Of a stretch of DNA of 64,000 nucleotides, positions 12,336 to 22,890 are shown piece after piece; the stretch's first letter is position 1; every line of letters starts with the position of its first letter. Made by a program: the position numbers and the translations under genes. Origin of the DNA: Adenanthera pavonina (taxonomy: Eukaryota > Streptophyta > Magnoliopsida > Fabales > Fabaceae); contig JAIVEN010000001.1 in assembly GCA_026686845.1 (NCBI GenBank), forward strand, positions 33,534,001 through 33,598,000, read 5' to 3'. The notes beneath the pieces were generated by a model. It ran no database searches. It was not told the DNA's origin and worked only from the letters and a program-made list of their open reading frames with translations.

Positions 12336-13345
12336 CTAAATATCTTCCTCTACATCAGCATATTCAGATATTTTAGGAGGTTTAGTTTTATTTTCTTTAG
12401 AAACATTCAAGTTATTAAAGCTGGAAATTAGATCATCCTCATCTTTAGCATGCTTTGACATAGTTTCATTTTCAAGAAAAGCCACATGCACAGATTCTTC
12501 TATAGTTCCAGTCTTTTTATTAAAAACTCTATAAGCTTTACTCCTCTTTGAGTAGCAAAGAAATATACCTTCATCATATTTTGCATCAAACTTACCCAGA
12601 TTTTCCTTGCTATTGTTGTGGACATAGCAAGTATATTCAAAGACATGAAAATGAGAAAGGTTGGGCTTCTTTCCCTTGTATAGCTCGTATAGAGTCTTAT
12701 ATAGCTCGTATAGAGTCTTGCCTAATATAGGTCTGATGTACGTTCTATTCAGCAAGTAGCATGTTGTGCTCACTGTATCAGCCCAGAATTGCTTAGGCAG
12801 CCCCTTTTCATTCAGCATAGCATGAGCCATTTCTTCTAGTACTCTATTCATTCTCTCCATCCATTTTGTTGAGGGGTTCTTGATGCTGAAAAGTTTTGCT
12901 CTACTCCATTCTCATTGCAGTAGTCAGCAAATTTGTTATTTTCAAATTCTCCACCATGATCTGTTCTAATACATACAATAGAACAACCTTTCTCATTTTG
13001 GATTTTCTTAGCTAAGATCAGAAAATCATCGTATGTTTCATCTTTAGAGGGAAGAAATATTGTCCAGGTAAATCTAGAATAATCATGTACTACAACAACT
13101 ACATACAGATTACCACCAACACTCTTAGTACAATTAGGACTAATCAAATCCATCTGAATTAATTATAGTGGTCTAGTTGTAGAGACAATATTTTTGGTTT
13201 TGAATAAGGACTTTGTTTCCCTTTAAGGCAAGCATCACATTCTCTATCTTTTTCAAACTTGATGATGGGTAATTCAAGAACAAGGTCATTTTTAATGAGT
13301 TTGTTTAATTGATGCATGCTAACATATGCTAGTCTCCTATGCTAT
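12336..13345 (-). pseudogene. Outer copia integrase (broken)
   Basis: The open pieces are 12848-13153 (core) and 12336-12860 (C-terminal). The core shows MDLISPN (first catalytic Asp), TDHGGEFEN (second Asp) and PQQNG. About 5 nt are then missing before the catalytic Glu region, which shifts the frame into the next piece. The HHCC zinc region upstream (around 13170-13345) has stops. The C-terminal piece contains a perfect 7-codon tandem duplication (TLYELYK twice) at about 12680-12721 that the inner element lacks. Confidence 0.85.
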
Positions 13346-13745
13346 AGCCAAATATTATCATTTTCACTTATTAAACATATTGAGTTTATGGCACATAATT
13401 CATCTAAATTAATTGTGTAACAGTTACCATCTCTTTCTGCCTTGAGAATAACTTTGTGGTCACTCTTTCTGTTGACTAGGCAGTAGTTGGAATCAAATAA
13501 AACCCAGTTGCCTTTATCACAAGTTTGACTTACACTCAATAAGTTGCGATTGAGTCCTATTACAAACAGAATTTCTTCAATTGATGTTTCTGGGTTTCTA
13601 CCAACAATTCTAATCCCAACTATCTTGCTGGACTGGTCATCACAGAAAGTAACCTTTTCTCCTTTCTTATCTTTCAGCACAATGATTTTTTTTGTCTCCA
13701 GTCATGTGTCTTGAACAGGAACTATCCATGTACCATTTGTTGTTT
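13342..13745 (-). pseudogene. Outer copia protease and pre-integrase region (broken)
   Basis: The motif WYMDSSCSRHMTGD is encoded at about 13700-13735; the Asp-Ser-Ser/Ala triplet followed by CSRHMTG is the copia aspartic protease active site. The open piece 13342-13680 continues the domain (FVIGLNRNLLSVSQ) into the GAG-pre-integrase segment. A frameshift separates the active site from the remainder. Confidence 0.82.
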
Positions 13746-14644
13746 TTCTTTGCCTTGAGAGATACTTGCAAAACAACTTTCAGTTCTTTCTTTTAGGTAC
13801 CCATATTTGCTTGAGCCTTTTCTTGTTAGTAGAGGAATCCTTGGGAACCTATTTCATTCCATTGCCATTTCCTTCTTTCCTTTATATATAGGTGGAGGAC
13901 ATATGACCCTTCTTATTACAGAAGTGGCAAGTGGAGAAAGGGATAGAGGAAAGAGATGCATGTCTGAAATAATGACGATAGTATCTGTCCCTTTGATTTC
14001 TAGGGGCTGGAAATGACTTTATATTCTGAGCTGGTTTAATGTTATTAGCATGCACAAAGTTTCAAAGGTAAAGATTATGTTTCTTGTTTTTCAGTTTCTC
14101 TTTGACCGCACATGGGTCATATCTTAGACCAGTTTTGTTTTGACTTACAACTTGATTTCCTAATAACACTTTTAGCATGTCTTCACTTTTAGTAAGTTTA
14201 GTTAGAGTCTTATGGAGATAACTATTCTTATCTCTCAACTAAATGCATGAGACACAGATAGAAGTTATGGAAGAAGAAGAAGAAAACTGTGAAGCAATGC
14301 AAGATGTATGAGATTAACTTTCATGCTTGTGTATTTTCTTTTTAGCTTGACTTAACTATTTAGATATTTTGACAAATTCAGTCATCAGTTCATTGAATGT
14401 ATCATGTAGTTCTTTGTAGGAAGGTTTATAATCATTTACCTCATAATCGCTGTCACTATCTTGGTTTTGATTCTTCTCCTTCTCTACAGTCTCTTGAGCC
14501 ATTAGGCTCACAATTTCATTATCTTATGTTTCTTCTTTTTCATTTGAATTGTCTCCCCATATGGAAGATATGAAGGCTTTCTTCTTTTTCCTTTTGTTAA
14601 CCTTCTTGTGTTTTCCATGTTTCTTACTCAACAGAGGACATTCC
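13746..14644 (-). pseudogene. Outer copia gag, C-terminal part, left of the nested element
   Basis: This continues the gag frame interrupted at 14645. It carries acidic and coiled segments and a second zinc-knuckle-like motif, CHFCNKKGHMSS, near 13880-13925, whose last Cys is replaced. The same motif is intact in the inner element at 23015-23056. Stops and frameshifts are frequent. The left edge of the 5-bp duplication is ATTCC at 14640-14644. Confidence 0.75.
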
Positions 14645-16271
14645 TGTTAGCAAGGTTGACTTCCCAAGAGGGGGGTGAATTGGGAAGATTGAAATTTTTC
14701 TGCACAAAGTGAAATGGGTGAAGATAACACTTGACCTACGTCCAGTCCTCAAGGCAACTCTTGAGATTTTCCACTATACAGCAAGAATTCAACAGGCTTC
14801 TTGCTAATGCCACAGTACACGAGTATGCTCTATTTCTAGAGCTCTCTCAAACACTCTAAGCACTTTCACAATGTGCTTCCCAATCCCCTTGTGATTTCTC
14901 CTCACAAGTAAATCTATCTTCCTGATGAAGAGTAGAATGTTTACAATGATATGACTCTCTTAAATAGAGTAGATATGAAGGTTAAAGTACAGATATTGAA
15001 GTTGAGAGGGTAAAAGCTTTTGAGAAGAAAATTCAGCAGAAATTCGGTATATACAAGTTTGATTCGTTACCCAGAACTTCAAATGTTGTTGTATTTATAG
15101 ATTTAGGTCTCAAATGTCCGTTAGAGACTTAATCTATCCATTGGAAAAGTTATCCAACGGTTACTCTGAAAAACTATCCGTTAACCAACCGCATTTAATG
15201 CTTCTGACATACTAAAATTCGAATTTTGGTTGGTCAACAGACAAATTTCGAAGGAACTGAAGGTTAAAGCTTTCAACGTTACAGCACGAAGTTCATTTGT
15301 TCATGAAGTGAAATTCAAATTTTGAAACTTACAAAATATTTTCACAATGTGACATAGGAATGTTCAAGAAGAAAGTCTTTCGGTTAAGTGTGAACAGTGT
15401 TTTCAATTTTCTACAGTGCCTTCGAAATTCGAATTTTGGAAGCTCAAAATTTGTCTGTTCCCAGTACGTGAAAAGGAGGCACAGTAGTTCACTTTCTTCG
15501 AAATTCAAATGTTGAAGAGTGAAGTTCGTCTGTTAGAGAGCATTTTTGAAACTTAAATCATTCTTGATCTCAGATGAACTTTAACATTGTTTTAGACGAA
15601 TTTCTTCTATTTCCTCAAGTTTTGTTTTGTCTGAAATTCGAATTTTGAAGATCCAAAGTTCGTCTGTTTCAAAGAGGCTCCTTTTAGACTTATGAAATTT
15701 CGAATGTTGGAAATTCAAAGTTCTTCTGTCAAAGAGCATTTTTGAAACTTAATTTCTTTTGATTTGAGATGCACTCTATCATAGTTTCAGACGAATTTCT
15801 TTGGTTTTCACAAACTTCACTTTACTTGAAATTCGAATTTTGAAAGTGTGAAGTTCGTCTGTTACCAAAAAGACTTCTTTCAGATTTGTATGAAAATTTG
15901 AATTTTGAAAAACCAAAATTCATTTCACAGAGAGCCATCTCTTCAGACTTATTCAGTTTTAGCTCGAAATTCGAATTTCCCAAAGCAAAGTTCGAATTTC
16001 CAACTTGACAGTTAAGTTTAAACTTTCAAACTTCGTCTGTTTGTGGGTGTTTTTCAAATAAGTCAAGATTTAACACAAAATCAAGGTTTGAAAACATCTT
16101 TTCTTCAAATCAAAATCTTTTACCCAATCATAACTAAAACCAAGGATCCTACAAAAGATCTAATAGCAAATTCTCAGAAATCTTCACTCAAAACAACTTT
16201 GATCTCCTTTGATATCTTCAATTCGAGCTCTTGAGTGTTGGTTTGGAATCATCAAAACTCTTGATTCAACA
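14645..16271 (-). repeat. Inner copia 3' LTR
   Basis: This LTR is 1627 bp, from tgttagcaaggttgacttcc to gattcaaca. It is 95 bp shorter than its partner because of a 94-bp deletion after 14730, plus one G in a G-run. The palindrome gaaattcgaattt recurs at 15424, 15633, 15828 and 15966, interspersed with ttcgtctg/cagacgaa. A TATA-like ctataaatac lies on the minus strand at 15091-15100. Confidence 0.95.
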
Positions 16272-16350
16272 TTCTCCCCCTTTTTGATGATGACAAAACA
16301 ACTCACAAACTGGATTAGTACTTGAGTTTGCTTTCACAAGCTCCCCCTCA
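16272..16350 (-). promoter_or_regulatory. Inner element polypurine tract and second purine tract
   Basis: On the minus strand, aaaaagggggagaa (16272-16285) directly precedes the 3' LTR. A second tract, tgagggggagct, at 16339-16350 is shared with the outer element at the same distance. Confidence 0.88.
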
Positions 16351-16551
16351 ACATATGCATTACAGTTCATAAGATATCATTTTCAACAGATTAAGTGAAG
16401 AGATTCAAGGCACAAAACATTGAAACTAAGAAGTTCATTCATTCAATCAATGGTTGCAATACATACTTTAATCAAAGATCAGTTCTTAGAACATAGAGAA
16501 TAATCATCACAAGAAAATACAACAGGAAGATTCAGCCTAAGATCTAATCAA

Positions 16552-18754
16552 TCATTTCTTCTTTGGCTTAGACTTCTTGCTATAGGACTTTCCTTTCCCG
16601 GATGACTCAGCAGATTTTCCAGCTTGCTTGGTCCCAGTTTGCTTTATCTTCTCCCCCTTTTTGGCATCATCAGAAAGTCCAACAAAGTCAATTAGAGGAG
16701 GAATCTGAGAGATAGGAACAACACGAAGAAGGACATGAGCAAAAGGAATCTCTGGCTGAACTGGTGCAGGGGGCTCAGCAGGCTCATGGCTATGTTCTTC
16801 ATCACCATCATCATCAGAGACCTCAAGTAGCTCTTGCATTTCCTGCCTGGACAGAGCTAGTCGAGCTCTCTGTTCCTCTGATAGCCCATAAGCAACAAGA
16901 GGATGAGAGGCTGGTTCAGCAGGAGCAAACATTTCTTCTAGCCTTCTCCTTTGAGCTTGCAGCAGAGCATTGTGAGCAATGGCAAGATAATCAATAACAG
17001 GTACAATGCTCCTTTCCTCATTGCTTGCTTCTCCTGGCATAGAAGAGGTTGAAATGGCTACAACCAGTCTTTCAACTTGCTCTGATTCTTGAATGACAGA
17101 ATTGAATCTGGAGCATCTTCTTGCATAGGCTCAAGAGGGCTTGTCTGCTGAAGTCCTTCTTCTTCCAATCTATAGTCCAGGGGTGGACCAGGACTTGGTG
17201 TCCTCATTGCACCAGCACCATCTGTATCATCATCATGGTCAGAGGAGTCAATCTCGAAGGGGCTTGGAGGCTCAGGAGTTAGAGACAGAGTAGGCTCAGG
17301 GAAACCAGGCTGAGGTGGAGCTGAAGTGGTAGGAATTGCATTTCTTATCTCTTCATAAGCATCAGCCACCATCTTCATGTTCACAGCCAACTGATGGATC
17401 TAATCTTGTAGATGAGCAAATTTGGCATTTTGCGCATCCCTAATGCTGAGAATGAGTGTTGACAAACTGTCAAACAACTCAGTGATCTTGGTTGGCTTGG
17501 CTTGTGAAGAGGGAGTGGAAGGAGGGTGAGTAGCTCTGGAGGAAGATGGAATTGGCTAAGAAGGCTGAGGTACAGATTTGCCAGGGGCCTCAGAAGTGCC
17601 TTCTTGTTGGAGGGTAGCATCAGCAGCAAAGAACAAATTTTCAGATTTCCCTGCTCCCTTTCCAACCCATCTGCCTTCATCTCTTTCAATACCCATCCTT
17701 TGCAGTTCCTCTTCTTTGAATGCCTCTGTGAGTTTCCCTTTCCCCTTTTCAATGTGTTGAATCCTAGCATACTACAGGATCCTTGAAATAATTACTGCAT
17801 AGGGGAGTGTGGAATCCTTCCTCTAATCCCTTGCCTTTATCATTCGCTGGAGAATGATATGACCTAAATTAATTAGCTTCCCACGTATGATAGCAGTCAT
17901 CACATGAGCCTCTGCCCTTGTTATCAAATTGAAGCTGCCACCGTTGTTGAATATGATCCTGGACACTATGTAGGGTAGGATCCTTACTTGTACACTGAGG
18001 TCTGTGGGCTTCAACTGATTGACGGTTAGCCTATTCTCCCTTCTCCTGAATAGGGTGTCCAAGATGGTGCTCTCCTTGTAGTTCAGAAAGGATCCACCTT
18101 CTTCATCAGCTGTGCTTGCCTCATCCATATACCCAGAGGCGGTCATGTCAACTTTCAGCCCATCTTGTCCTGGAATTTCCAGCACCTCATTGAAGGTTTC
18201 ATCAGTAAGCCAAATGGTCCTTGATCTCAAGTTGACCTCCCATTTCATTTTCTTGCTGTTGTATTGAAGAGAGGCATATCAAGTTTTACTACCTCATCAT
18301 CATATTTTTCAGCAATTTCCAACAGATTCTTATATCTTAACAACCATATTCCAGCATCAAAGTTGTTAGATATTAAGAATTGTTCCATATTCACACAGTG
18401 AGGCTTGATTACCTTCTTGTTGGAAAACTTGGTAGTGTACTCTTCTTGAATCTCAGGAGTGCTCCACAGTGGCAGTGTAGTCATTTCATACTCTCCAGAT
18501 TCAGTAGAAGAGGAGGAAGCAACAACAGAGACAGAAGGAACTGGAACCGAAGGTTCTGCAGTTTTTGGTGAGGAGGGTCCTGCTTTCTGAGATTCTACTT
18601 TGGATGAAGATTTTTGGCGTTTGGAAGGAGTTGCTTTACTGGGTTCAGCCTTTCTCTTGGATTTCTCTCCTTCCTTTGTAGCATATTGAGATTTGACCGT
18701 TCTCTTTGGCCGAGCCTCAGCTTTTCCTGCTCCAGGATTTTTCACTCTCGCCAT
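16552..18754 (-). pseudogene. Env-like third ORF of the inner copia element (broken)
   Basis: ATG 18754 opens a 169-codon piece: a Lys/Arg/Ser-rich N-terminus, then LPLWSTPEIQEEYTTKF. A one-base frameshift at about 18246 leads into the conserved central block (17823-18248, with ILPYIVSRIIFNN and AIIRGKLINLGHIILQRM). That frame continues through three TAG codons to about 17058. Another frameshift leads to the last piece (16552-17040), which has an acidic stretch and a Lys-rich end, KSKPKKK. The total is about 730 codons, similar to the outer copy. The central block resembles the plant Transposase_32/Sirevirus env-like family. The Pro-rich, acidic middle (TPEPPSPFEIDSSDHDDD) suggests a disordered linker. 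Function is unknown, and no convincing transmembrane segment is seen. Confidence 0.72.
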
Positions 18755-19753
18755 TTCTGTGTTGAATGATGCTGAATGTGGCTTAGATTTGATTTATAGG
18801 ATGCGAATGGAAGTTTAAACAGTGAAGAATGACGGTTTTTGGATAGAAGTTAAGAGGATTGAAGAGAGGATCAGAATAGACTCAGAGGAGTTACAAATAG
18901 GGTTGTGTCTGTTCATTGGAAAACCGTCGAATTTAACTTATGTAACCGTTTGACAGACGAATTTTGAGGGGTCAAAATTCAAACTTCGGGTAGTTACAAG
19001 TTAAACCGTTCAGCAAAGCTTACTGACAGACAAATTTTCATCCTGAAAGTTCGTCTGACAGTGGCTTGGAACAAGTAGAACAAACATAACAGACGAATTT
19101 TGTTCCAACAAAGTTCGAATGTTGATGAGCAAACAGCAGGCAATAAACAAAACAGCAATCAACAGACGAATTAAGCAAGCAGAACTTCATCTTTCAAACA
19201 TTCAACATGAAGAACATGATTCAACAGACGAATTTTGTACTGAAAGTTCGCATTTTTCAACTTTTGTAAAGGTTGTCCAACATTCGTATTTTAAGAAGTG
19301 ATAATTTGTACAACCGTGATGGACAAACATATCTTTGAAAATTTTTTATTTTTGAAAATTCGAACTTCCAAGGTCCAACAGATGAATTTCGAGGCATTGC
19401 CGAGAGCTGTTCCATGGCTAATAGGCCGAAGTTTGTCTGTTGGTCAACTAAAATTCGAATGTTGACCATGTTGACTAGTTCAAAAACACGGTTTATGAAG
19501 CAAAATACTTCTAACACTCATTAAAATACGAATTTCATCTTATAACAGCTTACAGGATGGATCCAGAACTCAGAATTTTCATCATTTACTTCACTTTCTG
19601 GTTGTTCCATTCTGATGTGCTCCAATCTTCGAGTTTTATTGCCATTGAATCTTGTGAGGAGCACCTACAGCTTAAATTAAACTTACTCCGATGCTAAAGT
19701 TAGAATTAATCTTAAAGTTGAAACCTTTGAAAACAAGATTGCACAAGAATAAC
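18755..19753 (-). promoter_or_regulatory. Spacer between pol and env-like ORF with palindromic repeats (inner)
   Basis: Non-coding and about 1 kb. It repeats cagacgaatttt and aagttcgtctg (18954, about 19049, 19091, 19163 and 19224), together with aaattcgaa/ttcgaa variants. These are the same motifs as in this element's LTR and differ from those of the outer element's spacer. It could drive or regulate the downstream ORF. Confidence 0.6.
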
Positions 19754-21330
19754 TTACAGTTCACTGGGATTTACCATACCCAATTCTCTCATTATTCTAC
19801 AATGCCTATCTTCTGATAGAGGCTTTATGAGTATGTTAGCAACTTGATTCTCTGTTGGGATGTACTCCAGCTTAACTTCTCCGTTTAGAACATAACCCCT
19901 TATGAAGTGGTGCCTAACTTCAATATGTTTCGTCCTTGAATGCATGACAGGATTCTTGGTGATATTTATGGCACTTTGGTTGTCACACATGATTGGTATC
20001 TCTTTCATTTTAACCTCAAGATCTTCAAGCTGCTGCTTCATCCAGATGACTTGGGCACAACAGCTTCAAGCTGCAACATACTCAGCTTCTGCAGTGGATA
20101 GGGCCACACTGTTTTGCTTTTTGCTGAACCATGCAACCAGGGATCCTCCAAGAAATTGACAAGTTCCACTTGTACTTTTTCTGTCAGTTTTGGATCCTGC
20201 AAAATCAGCATCAGTGTATCCTTTGAGATCTTCTCCATTGCCCTTTGGATACCAGAGACCCAACTGTGATGTTCCAATAAGATATTTGAAAATTCTCTTC
20301 ACAACTATTGCATGGGTTTCCTTGGGACATGATTGGAACCTGGCACACTTACAGACACTGAACATAATGTCAGGTCTGCTGGCAGTTAAGTACAGCAGGG
20401 ATCCAATCATTCTCCTGTACTGAGTAATGTCAAACATCTTCCCATTCTCATCCATGTATAGTTTGGTTGCAGTAGCCATAGGTGTTCCCATTGGCTTGGC
20501 ATTCTCCATTCCAAACTTCTTTAGCAGCTCCTTTAGATACTTGGATTGACTGAGAAAGATACCATCATCAAGCTGTCTGATTTGCAGTCCAAGGAAGAAG
20601 TTAAGTTCACCCATCATGGACATCTCGAATTCTCCTTGCATTAACTCAGAAAATTTCTTGCAAAGAGTTTCATTAGTAGCACCGAAAATAATATCATCAA
20701 CATAGATTTGAAGAATTAGTAAATCTTTATTTTCTTTCTTAGTGAATAAAGTTGTGTCAACTTTGCCTCTATTAAGCCCTTTTTCAGTTAGAAAATTGCT
20801 CAGTCTCTCATACCATGCTCTAGGGGCTTGTTTTAAACCATAAAGAGCCTTCTTCAGTTTATAAACAGGGTTTGGTTTTGTAGAATCCTCAAAACCTGGA
20901 GGTTGATCTACATAAACCTCTTCCATGATATAACCATTTAGAAAGGCACTCTTTACATCCATTTGATACAACAAAATGTTTTTCATGCATGCGTATGCTA
21001 GCAGTATTCTTATAGCCTCTAGTCTAGCTACTGGTGTAAAGGTTTCTTCAAAATCAATACCTTCTTCCTGATTATACCCTTTAGCAACCAGTCTAGCTTT
21101 ATTTTTTATTATTGTTCTAGATTCATCCAGTTTATTTCTAAAAACCCATTTGGTACCAATAACAGGATGATTTTTGGGCCTAGGCACTAAATCCCAAACA
21201 TGATTTCTTTCAAACTAATTTAGTTCATCTTGCATAGCTAAAATCCAGTAATCATCAGTTAAGGCTTCTTCAGCACATTTAGGTTCAATTTGAGAAATGA
21301 AAGCGCAGTTGAGTATTTGATCCCTTAACT
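19754..21330 (-). pseudogene. Inner copia reverse transcriptase and RNase H (two nonsense codons)
   Basis: The RVT_2 domain is almost complete in the 373-codon open piece 20066-21187: [44 protein letters not shown], the catalytic YVDD (20693-20704) and [12 protein letters not shown]. RNase H follows with [16 protein letters not shown] and [10 protein letters not shown]. After one TGA at about 20066, the piece 19754-20041 carries CDNQSAINITKNP and the native end MVNPSEL. Another stop (about 21215) lies upstream in the same frame. All catalytic residues I can check are present. Confidence 0.93.
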
Positions 21331-22541
21331 GTTTTCTGGTTTTGACTCTCTCTTGAACATTTCCTATTACTTGATCAACAGGATGATTCCTTTGATATCT
21401 CCAAGCTCTAGGGAGTTCTTGAGATGTTTCTTCATTAATTTCTTCATCAAACTCTTGCTCCTGGATATCTTCCTTTGTGTTAACAGGTTTAGATATCTTT
21501 GAAGGTTCAGTTTTACTTTTATCCGAAATGCCCAGTTTTTCAAAGTTAAAAGCAAGATCATCCTCATTGGTAACATGTTTTGAAACAGTTTCATTTTCAA
21601 TGAAAACCACATGCACAGATTCTTCTACCACATTTAATCTTTTATTATAAACTCTATATGCCTTACTCCTACTAGAATAGCCCAGAAATATACCTTCATC
21701 GGATTTGGAATCAAACTTACCCAGATTTTCTTTCGCACTGCTGTGAATGAAGCATTTGCATCCGAACACATGGAGATGGGACAGATTTGGCTTTCTTCCC
21801 TTGTAGAGCTCGTATGGAGTCTTCCCAAGTATTGGTCTGATGTAGGCTTTGTTTATGATGTAGCTTGCTGTATTTACTGCATCAGCCCACTTGAGAGAGT
21901 TCCTTCTCATTCAGCATAGCTCTGGCCATTTCTCCAATGGTTCTGTTCTTCCTTTCTACTACCCCATTCTGTTGAGGGGTCCTTGGAGCTGAGAAGTTGT
22001 GGTCAATCCCATGCTCATTGCAGTACTCCGGGAAGTATGCATTTTCAAACTCTCCTCCATTGTCTGACCTGATTGACACAATAGAAATACCTTTCTCATT
22101 TTGCACTTTCTTAGCTAAGGTTGCAAATGCGTCAAAGGTATCACTTTTAGAGGAAAGAAATAATGTCCAAGTGAATCTAAAATAGTCATCTACAATTACA
22201 AGCACATACAGGTTATCACCAAGACTTTTCACCCTAGATGGTCCAATTAAGTCCATATGCAGCAATTCAAGTGGTCTAGTTGTGGTAACTATATTTTTAG
22301 ATTTAAAAGATGATTTAGTTTTTTTCCCTCTTAAGCATGCGTCACATTCTTTGTCTTTCTCAAAAGATATTTTTGGCAGGCTAGTTACTAGCTCATTTTT
22401 AACCAGTTTAGACAATTGATTCATATTAACATGAGCTAATCTCCTATGCCACAACCAACTATCATTATCTTGACTAATTAAGCACACAGAATCCAAGGGA
22501 GGAAGTTCATCAAGATCAATAGTATAACAATTACCATCCCT
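21331..22541 (-). pseudogene. Inner copia integrase (frameshifted)
   Basis: The piece 21882-22496 contains the zinc-binding HRRLAHVN...CDACLRGK region and the core with HMDLIGP, RSDNGGEFEN and NGVVERKNR, giving the D, D and E catalytic residues. A frameshift near 21900 moves the frame to 21215-21910, which holds the C-terminal part (ASYIINKAYIRPILGKTPYE, the GKFDSKSDEGIFLGYS segment) and the linker to RT. The enzyme would join element DNA to the chromosome and make the 5-bp staggered cut seen in the target duplications. Confidence 0.92.
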
Positions 22542-22890
22542 TTAAGCTTTGAGGATTACTTTGTGATCACTTTTTCTGATGACCAGGCAAAACTTTGAGT
22601 CAAACAGCACCAAGTTTCCTCTGTCACACATCTGACTCATGCTCAGCAAATTGTGGTTGAGGCTAATTACAAACAGTACCTCTTCAATGGATGTTTTTGG
22701 ATTTTTCCCCACAATGCCAATGCCAACGATTTTGCCATATTGATTACCTCCAAAGGTCACCTTTCCTCCTTTCTTGTCTCTAAGGGTGATGAACTTCTCC
22801 TTATCTCCAGTCATGTGGCTTGAGCAGGCACTGTCCATATACCATTTGTTGTTCTTCTTAGCTTTGAGACAGACATGCAAAACAATGTTT
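22542..22890 (-). pseudogene. Inner copia protease
   Basis: The open piece 22542-22880 has the active-site motif DSACSSHMTG at 22806-22835, then the rest of the protease and pre-integrase segment (VLFVISLNHNLLSMSQ). It is joined to gag by a frameshift near 22885 and to integrase across a TAA near 22542. It would cleave the gag-pol polyprotein. Confidence 0.88.

Noticed and set aside
17381..17770. 129-codon minus-strand ORF as a separate gene
   Set aside because: It is an out-of-frame reading of the env-like ORF; the homologous frame runs through the same bases with TAG codons.
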